This document shows positions 1 to 8,772 of a stretch of DNA of 64,000 nucleotides, piece after piece; the stretch's first letter is position 1, and every line of letters begins with the position of its first letter. The position numbers and the translations under genes were made by a program. The notes beneath the pieces were generated by a model, which saw only the letters and a program-made list of their open reading frames with translations, was not told where the DNA came from and searched no databases. The stretch lies in assembly GCF_034421375.1 (NCBI RefSeq), contig NZ_CP139779.1, forward strand, positions 1,798,001-1,862,000, read 5' to 3'. The DNA comes from Microbacterium invictum. Lineage in GTDB: Bacteria; Actinomycetota; Actinomycetes; Actinomycetales; Microbacteriaceae.

Positions 1-227
1 TCCAGACTCCAGAACCGACCCACCTCGAGGAAGCGTCTGATGCGCGCGGAGTACCGGAGCGCGTGGAATCGCAGGGCGTCCGCCTCCTCGCTGGTCTGGA
101 TGTGACCCACGACTCGACCGGCGCGGTCGACGACACGCCAGAGGCGCGTCCCCGCGCCGACGAGCCGCAGTCCGTGCGGCACCGCCGATGTCGTGGTGGG
201 GATCGAGGGATGGGTGAGAGCGGTCAT
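1..227 (-). CDS. Hypothetical protein, 3' end outside window
   Basis: An open frame runs leftward from an ATG at 227 to the window edge without a stop, giving at least 75 residues. The ATG has a strong ribosome binding site (GCAGGAGGAAGAC). The visible part starts MTALTHPSIP and contains a short basic stretch (LRLVGAGTRLWRVVDRAG). A possible promoter for this strand lies at 249-276: TATCTA as -10 with TTCGAC as -35 and a 16-base spacer. I do not recognise the family; the fragment reads like a small cytoplasmic actinobacterial protein with no signal peptide. It is divergent from the SSB gene to its right. Confidence 0.6.
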   Translation of the reverse strand, partial: MTALTHPSIPTTTSAVPHGLRLVGAGTRLWRVVDRAGRVVGHIQTSEEADALRFHALRYSARIRRFLEVGRFWSL

Positions 228-374
228 GTCTTCCTCCTGCATCGAAGATAGATACGACCTCCGACATCGCGTCGAAGGGTCGTCCTCTCCTGCACAATCC
301 CGGCTCGTCGTCGATTCTCCACCGATCAATGCCGGGCCCATCCTGGGCGGACGCCCGGCCGTCACGATGGGGTC

Positions 375-409
375 GTGCCGGTGCCCGCCGGGCACCCGGG
401 CACCGGCAC
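375..409. repeat. 13-bp perfect hairpin in the ssb leader
   Basis: GTGCCGGTGCCCG (375-387) is followed by a 9-base loop and its perfect complement CGGGCACCGGCAC (397-409). It ends about 31 bases before the ssb start and 20 bases before its ribosome binding site (GGAGAA). There is no T-run after it, so it is not a classic terminator. It may be a leader-RNA structure or protein-binding palindrome of the ssb gene; no function is shown. Confidence 0.6.
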
Positions 410-440
410 AACCGAACATCCGCACGGAGCAAGGAGAATC

Positions 441-1010
441 ATGTCCGACACCATCACCCTCACCGGGAACATCGCCACCATCCCCGAGCACAAGAAGATC
501 CTCGACGGGGTGGCGGTGACGTCCTTCCGCCTCGCCACGTCGCATCGGCGACTGGATCGGGCCACGGGGCAGTGGGTGGACGGCGATACGAGCTACTACA
601 CCGTCCAGCTGTTCCGACAGCTGGCCGAGAACGCCGTCCTCTCGCTGAGTCGGGGCGACCGCGTCATCGTCACGGGCCGCGTGAAAGTGCGCGAGTGGGA
701 CACCGGGACCCGACGGGGGACCACCGTCGAGGTCGAGGCGGACGCGATCGGGCACGATCTGAAGTTCGGGACGTCGCGCTTCACGCGCGGCACCGCGTCG
801 CGGTCGACGGCCGAGGCGGCACCGGCCGATGCGTCCCCGGCGGACGCGTGGTCCACCCCCGGTGTGCCGGCCGACGACGCGGCCGAGGCCGTGTCCGAGG
901 GGTGGGCGACGGATGCCCCCGGATCACGCGACGGATCGGGGGACGCCTCCGAGGATGCGGGTGAGCCGGGCCCACCCGTTCTCGTCGGAACAGGGGAGAC
1001 GCCCTTCTGA
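441..1010 (+). CDS. ssb: Single-stranded DNA-binding protein paralog
   Basis: Predicted 189-residue protein with one OB fold in residues 1 to about 120 (MSDTITLTGNIA start; NAVLSLSRGDRVIVTGRVKVREWDT core) and a low-complexity Ala/Asp/Pro tail. SSB proteins coat single-stranded DNA during replication and repair. The usual acidic tip (DDDIPF type), which recruits partners, is reduced here to GETPF, and the gene does not lie between rpsF and rpsR as the main actinobacterial ssb does. This is therefore probably an accessory SsbB-like paralog (inference). The ATG at 441 follows AAGGAGAATC; longer in-frame starts upstream would run through the hairpin and lack ribosome binding sites. Confidence 0.85.
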   Translation: MSDTITLTGNIATIPEHKKILDGVAVTSFRLATSHRRLDRATGQWVDGDTSYYTVQLFRQLAENAVLSLSRGDRVIVTGRVKVREWDTGTRRGTTVEVEADAIGHDLKFGTSRFTRGTASRSTAEAAPADASPADAWSTPGVPADDAAEAVSEGWATDAPGSRDGSGDASEDAGEPGPPVLVGTGETPF

Positions 1011-1055
1011 GGGCGGTTGCAGGGGGCGTTCGCAGCCACGCCGTAGACTCGGCGC

Positions 1056-1580
1056 GTGCCTCTGCGGAAACCGGATCACCACGACCGTCGCCCGCTGTCT
1101 CCTCTGATCGCTCTCCGCGGCATCCTGATCGGCGGAGTCCTCGCTCTCCTGCTGGCCGGCTGCACTCCGACACCCTCTCCGTCGCCGACGCCCACGGTGC
1201 CGGTGCCGGAGTCCACGTCCTCGGTGGAGCCCCCCGCCCCGGCGGGACCGGCTCTCGTTCCGGACGGATCCGCCGAGGACAACCTCCCGTTCTTCACGCA
1301 GATCATCCAGGCGGTGTGGAACAGCGACGGACGCGGCGCCGGACGGGCGTACGTGGACGCCCTGGTGGCCGGCGGGTTCGACAAAGCCGCCATGCAGGTC
1401 ACCGCCGACACCTCCACGGTCGGAAACCCCGCCGAGAGCATCCAGGTGTCGGTCCGCTGGGGAGAGCAGTGCTTGATCGGGCAGGTGGGCGACGCCACCG
1501 GGGAGCCGGTCGCCACCGTCCTCGCGGCCCTTCCCGACGGTGCCTGCCTCCTGGGGGAGACACGGCCGATCGACTGGTGA
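1056..1580 (+). CDS. Putative lipoprotein, DUF6993-like
   Basis: 174 residues. Basic N-terminus, hydrophobic segment at about 16-34 and lipobox LLAGC with the lipid-modified Cys at 36, so the product should be exported and anchored to the membrane. A Pro/Thr/Ser-rich linker precedes a small domain from about residue 70 (DNLPFFTQIIQAVWNSDG) to the end, which resembles the actinobacterial DUF6993 domain; function unknown. The GTG start lies exactly six bases after TAGACT (1044-1049), suggesting a leaderless transcript. The domain has two conserved-looking Cys (QCLIG and ACLLG) that could form a disulfide outside the cell. Confidence 0.7.
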   Translation: MPLRKPDHHDRRPLSPLIALRGILIGGVLALLLAGCTPTPSPSPTPTVPVPESTSSVEPPAPAGPALVPDGSAEDNLPFFTQIIQAVWNSDGRGAGRAYVDALVAGGFDKAAMQVTADTSTVGNPAESIQVSVRWGEQCLIGQVGDATGEPVATVLAALPDGACLLGETRPIDW

Positions 1581-1679
1581 GAAGGGGCGGGGGCCAGGGG
1601 CGGGTGAACCGGTGACCGGGTCGCCGACCGACTAGGCTGGGACGCTGACGTCGGGACGTGAAGAGGAGCTGCGAACGGT

Positions 1680-3359
1680 ATGGCTGAATACATCTACTCG
1701 ATGGTCCGGGCCCGCAAGGCGGTCGGCGACAAGCTCATCCTCGACGACGTCACGATGGCCTTCCTCCCGGGAGCCAAGATCGGCATGGTCGGCCCCAACG
1801 GAGCGGGTAAGTCGACGATCCTGAAGATCATGGCGGGGCTCGACACCCCCTCCAACGGCGAGGCGAAGCTGAGCCCCGGATTCTCGGTGGGAATCCTCAT
1901 GCAGGAGCCCGAGCTGGACGAGTCCAAGACGGTGCTGGAGAACATCCAGGACGGGATCGCGATCAAGGCCAAGCTCGATCGGTTCAATGAGATCTCCGCT
2001 CTGATGGCCGATCCCGACGCCGACTTCGACGCCCTGCTGGCCGAGATGGGAACCCTCCAGGAAGAGATCGACGCCGCGGACGCCTGGGACCTGGATTCCC
2101 AGCTCGAGCAGGCTATGGATGCCCTCCGCACTCCGCCCGGCGACGCTGCGATCGCCCCGCTGTCGGGTGGGGAGAAGCGCCGGGTCGCCCTGACGAAGCT
2201 GCTGCTGCAGAAGCCCGACCTGCTCCTGCTGGACGAGCCCACCAACCACCTCGACGCCGAGAGCGTGCTCTGGTTGGAGCAGCACCTGCAGAAGTATCCC
2301 GGCGCCGTCATCGCCATCACGCACGACCGGTACTTCCTCGACAACGTCGCCGAGTGGATCGCCGAGGTCGACCGCGGCCGCCTGATCGGATACGAGGGGA
2401 ACTACTCCACCTACCTCGAGAAGAAGGGCGAGCGTCTGGAGGTGCAGGGCAAGAAGGACGCCAAGCTCGCCAAGCGCCTCAAGGAGGAGCTCGAGTGGGT
2501 CCGCTCCAACGCCAAGGGTCGCCAGGCCAAGTCCAAGGCCCGTCTCGCGCGCTACGAGGAGATGGCGGCCGAGGCCGATCGCACCCGCAAGCTGGACTTC
2601 GAGGAGATCCAGATCCCGCCGGGGCCGCGGCTGGGCGGCATCGTGATCGAAGCGAAGAACCTCCACAAGGGCTTCGGCGACCGGTCCCTCATCGACGGGC
2701 TCAGCTTCAGCCTGCCGCCGAACGGCATCGTCGGGGTCATCGGCCCCAACGGCGTAGGCAAGACCACCCTCTTCAAGACCATCGTCGGCCTGGAACCGCT
2801 GGACAGGGGGAACCTCAAGATCGGCGAGACGGTGAAGATCAGCTACGTCGACCAGTCGCGCGCGAACATCGACCCCGAGAAGACGCTGTGGGAGGTCGTC
2901 TCTGACGGCCTGGACATCATCACGGTGGGCAAGACCGAGATCCCCTCGCGAGCCTACGTGTCGAAGTTCGGGTTCAAGGGACCCGACCAGCAGAAGAAGG
3001 CCGGTGTGCTCTCGGGGGGCGAGCGCAACCGGCTCAACCTCGCGCTGACGCTCAAGGAGGGCGGCAACCTGCTGCTCCTGGACGAGCCGACGAACGACCT
3101 CGACGTCGAGACGTTGCAGTCGCTGGAGAACGCCCTCCTGGAGTTCCCCGGATGCGCCGTGGTCATCACCCACGACCGGTGGTTCCTCGACAGGATCGCC
3201 ACCCACATCCTCGCCTATGAGGGCACCGAGGAGCACCCCGACAAGTGGTACTGGTTCGAGGGCAACTTCGACGCGTACGAGCAGAACAAGATCGAACGGC
3301 TCGGCCCCGATGCCGCGACGCCGCACCGTTCGGCCTACCGCAAGCTCACCCGTGACTGA
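1680..3359 (+). CDS. ettA: Energy-dependent translational throttle protein EttA
   Basis: 559-residue ABC-F ATPase with two nucleotide-binding domains and no membrane segments. Walker A motifs are GPNGAGKST (38-46) and GPNGVGKTT (about 355-363); both signature motifs (LSGGEKRRVAL, LSGGERNRLNL) and both Walker B motifs (LLLLDEPTNHLD, LLLLDEPTNDLD) are intact. The charged linker between domains (LKEELEWVRSNAKGRQAKSKARL) matches the interaction motif that enters the ribosomal E site. EttA gates the 70S complex according to ATP/ADP ratio. The start follows GAGGAGCT. The downstream thioesterase gene starts inside its last codons. Confidence 0.95.
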   Translation: MAEYIYSMVRARKAVGDKLILDDVTMAFLPGAKIGMVGPNGAGKSTILKIMAGLDTPSNGEAKLSPGFSVGILMQEPELDESKTVLENIQDGIAIKAKLDRFNEISALMADPDADFDALLAEMGTLQEEIDAADAWDLDSQLEQAMDALRTPPGDAAIAPLSGGEKRRVALTKLLLQKPDLLLLDEPTNHLDAESVLWLEQHLQKYPGAVIAITHDRYFLDNVAEWIAEVDRGRLIGYEGNYSTYLEKKGERLEVQGKKDAKLAKRLKEELEWVRSNAKGRQAKSKARLARYEEMAAEADRTRKLDFEEIQIPPGPRLGGIVIEAKNLHKGFGDRSLIDGLSFSLPPNGIVGVIGPNGVGKTTLFKTIVGLEPLDRGNLKIGETVKISYVDQSRANIDPEKTLWEVVSDGLDIITVGKTEIPSRAYVSKFGFKGPDQQKKAGVLSGGERNRLNLALTLKEGGNLLLLDEPTNDLDVETLQSLENALLEFPGCAVVITHDRWFLDRIATHILAYEGTEEHPDKWYWFEGNFDAYEQNKIERLGPDAATPHRSAYRKLTRD

Positions 3360-3876
3360 CCCCGTCGTCATCGCCGAGACGACGCCTCTCGGCCGCCGGC
3401 TCCACATTCCGATTCCGCTCCGCTGGGGCGATCTCGACGCGTTCAACCACGTCAACAACACCGCCATGCTGAAGCTGCTCGAAGAGGCGCGCGTGCGGGC
3501 GTTCTGGCTGCCGGATCCGGGCGAGACCGCCCCCGACACCGCGGTGCTGTCCTCGGGGATCTCCGCCGGCGTCCTCACCCTCATCGCCCGCCAGGAGATC
3601 GAGTACCTGGCGCCGGTTCCGTACCAGCGCCACCCTCTCGACGTTCAGATGTGGTTCGGCCGGCTGGGGGGTTCGAGCATCGAGGTCTGCTACGAGGTGT
3701 GCAGTCCCCGCGAGACCGCCGCACCCGACGGCACCCAGACGATCTACGCCCGCGCGACCACGGTGGTGGTCAAGGTCGACGCCCGCTCCGGCGCCCCGCT
3801 CCGGTTGAGCGCCGAGGAGCGCGCGGCCTGGGAGCCGTACGTCGGACCCCCGCTGGTGTACGCGCACCGTCGCTGA
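3352..3876 (+). CDS. Acyl-CoA thioesterase, YbgC/4HBT hot-dog fold
   Basis: 174-residue single hot-dog protein. The motif LRWGDLDAFNHVNN near residues 23-36 is the 4HBT active-site signature, with an Asp followed by HVNN; it then runs MLKLLEEARVRAF as in acyl-CoA thioester hydrolases. It likely hydrolyses short or aromatic acyl-CoA thioesters in the cytoplasm; the substrate cannot be read from sequence. The GTG at 3352 overlaps the ettA stop by 8 bases, so it is probably translationally coupled. Upstream in-frame starts lie deep inside ettA and were rejected. It converges on an unrelated TesB-type thioesterase only 13 bases away. Confidence 0.85.
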   Translation: MTDPVVIAETTPLGRRLHIPIPLRWGDLDAFNHVNNTAMLKLLEEARVRAFWLPDPGETAPDTAVLSSGISAGVLTLIARQEIEYLAPVPYQRHPLDVQMWFGRLGGSSIEVCYEVCSPRETAAPDGTQTIYARATTVVVKVDARSGAPLRLSAEERAAWEPYVGPPLVYAHRR

Positions 3877-3889
3877 GAGCCGCGCCGCG

Positions 3890-4810
3890 TCATGCCCCGG
3901 CGGGCACCCGCACCATGACCTCTTGTGCGACGCTTGCGACCAGGACGCCCTCGCGCGAGAAGATCCGGCCCTGAGCCAGGCCCCGCCCGCCTCGTGCGCT
4001 CGGCGATTCCTGGACGTAGACCAGCCAGTCGTCGACTCGCGCCGGGCGATGCCACCACATCGCGTGATCGAGGCTCGCCACCTTCAGCCCGGGTGTCGCC
4101 CAGGCGACGCCGTGCGCGCGCAGGATCGATTCCTGGATCGTCAGGTCGCTGAGGTAGGCGAGCACCGCACGGTGCAGGGCCGGCTCGTCCGGGAGCGCGC
4201 GGCGGGTGCGCAGCCACACCGCCTGCCGCGGGACCCTGGCACCCTCGACGCTCACGTAGATCGACGACGGCACGTGCCGGACGTCGACGGGGCGATCGGT
4301 GAACAGCCGCTTGGACATCGGATGCAGCCCGGTCAACTGCTCCTCGACATCGGGCAGTTCCTCGGGCGCGGGGAGGTCGTCCGGAAAGCTCGCCTGATGC
4401 TCGAGTCCGGGGTCGTCGTCCTGGAACGACGCGATCGCCGAGAAGATGGGCACCCCCGCCTGAAACGCCTGGGTGCGTCGAGTGGCAAAGGATCGGCCGT
4501 CGTGGATGCGGTCCACTGAGAAGGTGATCCCCTGCTCGGCGTCACCGGGCCTGAGGAAGTATCCGTGCATGGAGTGCACCGTCCGGCCCTCGGGGATGGT
4601 GCGTTCGGCGGCGACGAGCGATTGCGCGAGCACCTGCCCCCCGTACACGCGTCCGAGCGGCATCCGCTGGGACACCCCGGTGAAGATGTCCTCCGTGGTC
4701 CGCGCCGACGAACCCTCCAGATCGAGGACCGCCAGCATCGACGCGACGGGGTCGGGGTCGGGGTCTCCGAGCTCGCGCAGTGGACCGGCGGAACGGTCGG
4801 AATCGGTCAC
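3890..4810 (-). CDS. tesB: Acyl-CoA thioesterase II (TesB type)
   Basis: 306 residues forming a double hot-dog fold. Family markers are GRVYGGQVLAQSLVAAERT (about 47-65), HSMHGYFLRPGD, and the C-terminal block LDHAMWWHRPARVDDWLVY with the catalytic-type Asp. TesB enzymes cleave a wide range of medium and long acyl-CoAs, releasing free fatty acid and CoA. I chose the GTG at 4810 because GGACAGGAGGAGCC sits just before it; the ATG 27 bases further out would lose this. The gene is divergent from the unknown gene at 4862. Confidence 0.9.
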   Translation of the reverse strand: MTDSDRSAGPLRELGDPDPDPVASMLAVLDLEGSSARTTEDIFTGVSQRMPLGRVYGGQVLAQSLVAAERTIPEGRTVHSMHGYFLRPGDAEQGITFSVDRIHDGRSFATRRTQAFQAGVPIFSAIASFQDDDPGLEHQASFPDDLPAPEELPDVEEQLTGLHPMSKRLFTDRPVDVRHVPSSIYVSVEGARVPRQAVWLRTRRALPDEPALHRAVLAYLSDLTIQESILRAHGVAWATPGLKVASLDHAMWWHRPARVDDWLVYVQESPSARGGRGLAQGRIFSREGVLVASVAQEVMVRVPAGA

Positions 4811-4861
4811 GCGGCTCCTCCTGTCCGGGCGCGGCACCCGTTCGTTGGTAGTTTAGGTCGG

Positions 4862-5536
4862 ATGTCCGAGCGCCTCCTTCTCGCCGATGGCCATGCCGTC
4901 ACCGATGCCCTGACCTTCGCCGGCCGGGCCGCGCGACTCGGGGATGGTGCGGTGCGACTTCGCGCCGCCACGGGCACGCTCACGATGTGGGCGGCGGTGC
5001 TGGCGCCGCGAGGACTGTTCGACAGCACCCCGACGATCCTCGGGATGCGGGCCATTCGAGCGGATCCGGAACTCGAATGCGACTTCGTCGTCGACGCGAC
5101 GACCCTGGCCGCCGACGAGACCGCCGCCGCCCTCACGCTGCCCGCGACGGCTCTGGCGCCCGCCTGGGCGGGGATCTCGCCGCCGCAGGGCGGCTGGGTG
5201 CCCGGTGGCCGCCTGGCGGCATCCGATCTCGCCTCGCGCGCCCAGTGGGGCATGGCGGCGGTGGCGAACAAGCTCCCGGCCGACGCCGGCGAGGACGTGG
5301 TGCGGGTGATCAGAGCGGATGTCTGGGGCGCGCAGGCGGAGGAGCTGGCCGACCTGCCGCTCGGCGTCGCCTTCGCGGCGTTCGGTCTGGGCTTCATCGG
5401 TGGCGAGGAGACGGTGCGGATCTTCACGGCACCGTCCTGGACGCGACTGAGCCTCCAGCGCGGACATGTGCTCGTGCGGCGTCCGCCGCGAGAGGGGCTC
5501 ACCCCGGTCCGACCGACCGGTCGCGCCGACGGCTGA
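4862..5536 (+). CDS. Hypothetical protein, 224 residues
   Basis: No family recognised. Soluble, Ala- and Leu-rich, with no signal peptide. Readable stretches are LTFAGRAARLGDGAVRL, TLTMWAAVLAPRGLFD, a central SRAQWGMAAVANKLP and GVAFAAFGLGFIGG near the end. Codon usage matches neighbours, so it is a genuine gene of the host. The ATG at 4862 follows TAGTTT by seven bases, compatible with a leaderless or near-leaderless transcript. It diverges from tesB across a 51-base gap and converges on the flavin dehydrogenase with 20 bases between stops. Confidence 0.7.
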   Translation: MSERLLLADGHAVTDALTFAGRAARLGDGAVRLRAATGTLTMWAAVLAPRGLFDSTPTILGMRAIRADPELECDFVVDATTLAADETAAALTLPATALAPAWAGISPPQGGWVPGGRLAASDLASRAQWGMAAVANKLPADAGEDVVRVIRADVWGAQAEELADLPLGVAFAAFGLGFIGGEETVRIFTAPSWTRLSLQRGHVLVRRPPREGLTPVRPTGRADG

Positions 5537-5556
5537 GCGAGCTCGGGTGCCGCGGG

Positions 5557-7224
5557 TCAGACCGCCGCGGCGGCACCACGGCCGGCGGCCCGGCCGCTGA
5601 AGAGGCATCCGCCGAGGAAGGTGCCCTCCAGCGTGCGGTAGCCGTGAACACCGCCGCCGCCGAAACCGCTGGCCTCGCCCGCGGCGAACAGCCCGGTCAC
5701 GGCTCCGCCGCCCTCGCCGAGAGCGCGGCCGTCGAGATCCGTCTCGATCCCGCCGAGCGACTTCCGCGTGACGATCCCGAGACGCACGGCGATCAGGGGG
5801 CCGGCTTTGGGATCGAGCAGACGGTGGGGCGCTGCGGTGCGGATGAGCCGGTCGCCGCGGAACGCGCGCGCGGAACGCAGCAGCGCGATCTGCGCATCCT
5901 TCGTGAAGGCGTTCTCGACCTCGCGGTCGCGCGCCTCGACCTCACGGCGCACCTGGTCGCCGTCGAGCGCCTCGCCCCCGTCGAGAGCGCGCATCCCTGC
6001 GATGAGGTCATCGAGGGTCTCTCGCACCACCACATCCTCACCGCGGTCGAGGAACGCCTGCACCGGTGCGGCGGCGCCCTTTCCGAGCCGCGACCGGATG
6101 AGGAGGGGAAGGTTCTTGCCGGTCAGATCAGGGTTCTGCTCGCTTCCCGAGAGCGTGAACTCCTTCTCCACGATGCGGGACGACAGGACGAACCAGGAGT
6201 GGTCGAAACCGGTCTGCCGCAGGTGCGCGAGGGTCCCCAGCGTGTCGAAGCCGGGATAGAGCGGAACGGGGAGGCGCGTGCCGCGCGCGTCGAGCCACAG
6301 TGAGGAAGGCCCGGGTAGGATGCGGATGCCGTGGCCCGGCCAGACCGGATCGATGTTGTGCAGACCCTCGACGTAGTGCCACATCCGGTCGCCGTTGATG
6401 ACCCGCGCCCCCGAGTCTGCGGCGGTCCGCATCATCGATCCGTCGACGTAGGCCGGTACCCCCGCGAGCATCCGCTCCGGCGGTGTCCCCAGTCGGTCCG
6501 GCCAGGCCTCACGGACCAGATCGTGGTTTCCGCCGATGCCTCCGGATGCGACGATGGTCGCGCCGGCGGAGATCTCGAAGTCGCCGATGACCTCTCGTGA
6601 GCTCGGGCGTCCGCGAGCAGCGCCGGACGGTGCGAGAATCTGGCCCTCCGCGCCGCGGATCGCGCCGTCGTTGCTGATGAGCCCGGTCACCCGGTGGCGG
6701 GGGAGGATGCTCACGCGTCCGGATGACTCCGCGAGTTCGACGTCACGGAGGAAGGGTGCCACCACCCCGGGACCGGTGCCCCAGGTGATGTGGAAGCGTG
6801 GAACGGAGTTGCCCGGGCCGGTCGCGCCGTATCCGCCCCGTTCGGCCCACCCGACGACCGGGAAGAACGACATCCCCTTGCCGCGCAGCCAGGCCCGCTT
6901 CTCGCCGGCGGCGAAATCGAGGTAGGCCTCGGCCCACCGCCGAGGCCACAGATCCTCGGGTCTGTCGAAGCAGGCTGTTCCCCACCAGTCCTGCTGGGCG
7001 AGGGGGAGCGAGTCCCGCACCCCCATGCGGCGCTGTTCGGGGGAGTCCACCAGGAAGAGTCCGCCGAAAGACCACCAGGCCTGACCCCCGAGATTGGTCC
7101 GCGGCTCCTGGTCGATCAGGATCACTTGCTTGCCCGCCGTCACCGCCTCGGCGGTCGCGACGAGGCCCGCCAGGCCCCAGCCGATCACGAGCACATCGGT
7201 CCGAAGGCGCCTCGTCGCGGCCAT
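5557..7224 (-). CDS. FAD-binding dehydrogenase, KstD/fumarate-reductase flavoprotein superfamily
   Basis: 555 residues. The N-terminus carries a Rossmann FAD site (VLVIGWGLAGLVATAEA, residues 11-27) and the extended LIDQEPRTNLGGQAWWSFGG region that binds ADP-ribose. The C-terminus closes the FAD domain with LFAAGEASGFGGGGVHGYRTLEG. This matches the actinobacterial FAD-binding dehydrogenases annotated as KstD-like; they insert double bonds into steroid or cyclic ketone substrates, but the substrate here is unknown. The ATG at 7224 shares the TGATG junction with the upstream globin stop, so the two are translationally coupled. A GTG three bases earlier is an alternative start. Confidence 0.85.
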   Translation of the reverse strand: MAATRRLRTDVLVIGWGLAGLVATAEAVTAGKQVILIDQEPRTNLGGQAWWSFGGLFLVDSPEQRRMGVRDSLPLAQQDWWGTACFDRPEDLWPRRWAEAYLDFAAGEKRAWLRGKGMSFFPVVGWAERGGYGATGPGNSVPRFHITWGTGPGVVAPFLRDVELAESSGRVSILPRHRVTGLISNDGAIRGAEGQILAPSGAARGRPSSREVIGDFEISAGATIVASGGIGGNHDLVREAWPDRLGTPPERMLAGVPAYVDGSMMRTAADSGARVINGDRMWHYVEGLHNIDPVWPGHGIRILPGPSSLWLDARGTRLPVPLYPGFDTLGTLAHLRQTGFDHSWFVLSSRIVEKEFTLSGSEQNPDLTGKNLPLLIRSRLGKGAAAPVQAFLDRGEDVVVRETLDDLIAGMRALDGGEALDGDQVRREVEARDREVENAFTKDAQIALLRSARAFRGDRLIRTAAPHRLLDPKAGPLIAVRLGIVTRKSLGGIETDLDGRALGEGGGAVTGLFAAGEASGFGGGGVHGYRTLEGTFLGGCLFSGRAAGRGAAAAV

Positions 7225-7634
7225 CACGACCCCTTCGTCGGCTCAAAGGTGTTCACCATCGCGAAGGCCGCGCGGTGGAGGTAGTCCCAGAGGGTCTCCT
7301 CGTGGAGGGGCGGGAGGTGCAGCTCGTCGACCGCCGTCCGCATATGACGCAGCCACCGATCCCGCGCGTCGGGGTTGACGTGGAAGGGAGCGTGGCGCAT
7401 CCGGAGACGCGGATGGCCGCGGTTCTGGCTGTAGGTCGTCGGACCGCCCCAGTACTGCTCGAGGAAGAGCGTCAGGCGCTCCTTGGCCGGTCCCAGGTCC
7501 TCTTCGGGGTACATGGGGCGCAGAACGTCGTCGGCGGCCACCTCGCGATAGAAGACGTCCACCAGGCGGACGAAGGTGTCGTGACCGCCGACCTCGTCGT
7601 AGAACGACCGTGGCGATGTCTGGGCGTCACTCAC
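7224..7634 (-). CDS. glbO: Truncated haemoglobin, group II (trHbO-like)
   Basis: 136 residues, a 2-on-2 globin. FYDEVGGHDTFVRLVDVFYREVA opens the fold. HPRLRMRHAPF (about 73-83) contains the proximal haem-binding His in the context typical of group II globins, and the Trp in DARDRWLRHM (about 92) fits the conserved group II G8 Trp. Such proteins bind O2 or NO and are linked to redox or nitrosative protection. The GTG at 7634 has GGAAGGAG 13 bases upstream. It directly precedes the flavin dehydrogenase with a TGATG overlap, which suggests a shared redox role, but no reductase partnership is proven. Confidence 0.9.
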   Translation of the reverse strand: MSDAQTSPRSFYDEVGGHDTFVRLVDVFYREVAADDVLRPMYPEEDLGPAKERLTLFLEQYWGGPTTYSQNRGHPRLRMRHAPFHVNPDARDRWLRHMRTAVDELHLPPLHEETLWDYLHRAAFAMVNTFEPTKGS

Positions 7635-7684
7635 CGGCTCGGCGCTCCTTCCGTGGGCATCGTCCCGCGACGCCGGTGTCCAAT

Positions 7685-8758
7685 CTACGCGTCCGCATCG
7701 GGGGGCGTCGCGGGCCCGGCGGGCGGCGCGGTGTCGGGAGCGGGCGGGGTCTCCCGCGGGCGTCGGGGACGCAGCTTGGGTCGCCAGACCGGTCTCTCCG
7801 TGGCGATCGGCACGGGGGTGGGTTTCGTCTTGGGCGGGTTCGCGCCGCGCACGCGGTGGGCGCCGTCGTGCCCCTCGAGCCGCACCGTCGAGATGGTGGT
7901 GACACCGAGGCCGAGGTCGTCGGTCGCGCGCTTCAGTCGCATCCGGAGCTCCTTGGCGACATCGTCCTTGGCGTGCGCGCGCGTGCGGATCACCACCCGG
8001 AGCACAAGTGTCTCGCCGGTCACCGCCTCCAGTCCCCAGACCTCGGGGCGGTCGACGATCCGCGAGCGCCACTTGGGGTCCTTCGCCAGGCCCGCCGCGG
8101 CATCCTGCAGGGCGTGCTCGACCTCGTCGATGTCGGAGTCGGCGGGGACGCCGACGTCGACGATGACCCGAGACCATCCCTGCGACAGGTTGCCGATGCG
8201 GGTGATCTCACCGTTCCGGACGTACCAGAGGGTGCCGTTGACGTCGCGGACGTGCGTGACGCGGACGCTGACGTATTCCACGATGCCCGTGGCGAGCCCG
8301 AGATCGACCACGTCGCCGATCCCCACTTGATCCTCCGCGACGATGAAGATGCCGTTGAGGACGTCCTTGACGATGTTCTGGGCGCCGAAGCCGAGGCCGG
8401 CGCCGACGGCCGCGGTCAAGAGGGTGAGCGACCCGAGGATGTTCGGGTTGATCACCGAGACGATGAGCAGCAACGCCACGACGATGATCGTGACCCCGAC
8501 GATGTTCTGCAGGATCGAGCCGAGCGTGCGGGTCCGCTGAACGACGCGCACCTGCGCGACGGGGGAGCGCTCCAGCGCCTGCGTGTCATCGACGCGCGCG
8601 CGGTTCTTGGCGCCCGAGACGATGCGATCGACGACCCTGCGGATCACGGCGCGGAGGATGATGGCGATGACCAGCGCCGCCACGACGATGATCGCGACCT
8701 GCAGGGCGCGCATCCCCACGTCCCGAAGGATCAGCAGGATCCCCTCCCACGTGAACAT
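7685..8758 (-). CDS. mscS: Small-conductance mechanosensitive channel, MscS family
   Basis: 357 residues. Three hydrophobic segments: about 15-38 (ALQVAIIVVAALVIAIILRAVI), 82-103 (ILQNIVGVTIIVVALLLIVSVI) and the pore-lining TM3 about 108-135 with the Gly/Ala-rich run LTAAVGAGLGFGAQNIVKD. The beta domain follows (DQVGIGDVVDLG...GIVEYVSVRVTHVRD) and then the alpha/beta cage. The last 60 residues are Pro/Lys/Arg-rich and probably disordered. It should release solutes on membrane tension. The ATG at 8758 lies 14 bases after the pepN stop; the long in-frame extension into pepN is a shadow. Confidence 0.92.
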   Translation of the reverse strand: MFTWEGILLILRDVGMRALQVAIIVVAALVIAIILRAVIRRVVDRIVSGAKNRARVDDTQALERSPVAQVRVVQRTRTLGSILQNIVGVTIIVVALLLIVSVINPNILGSLTLLTAAVGAGLGFGAQNIVKDVLNGIFIVAEDQVGIGDVVDLGLATGIVEYVSVRVTHVRDVNGTLWYVRNGEITRIGNLSQGWSRVIVDVGVPADSDIDEVEHALQDAAAGLAKDPKWRSRIVDRPEVWGLEAVTGETLVLRVVIRTRAHAKDDVAKELRMRLKRATDDLGLGVTTISTVRLEGHDGAHRVRGANPPKTKPTPVPIATERPVWRPKLRPRRPRETPPAPDTAPPAGPATPPDADA

Positions 8759-8772
8759 GTCTGCCGAGGCCC

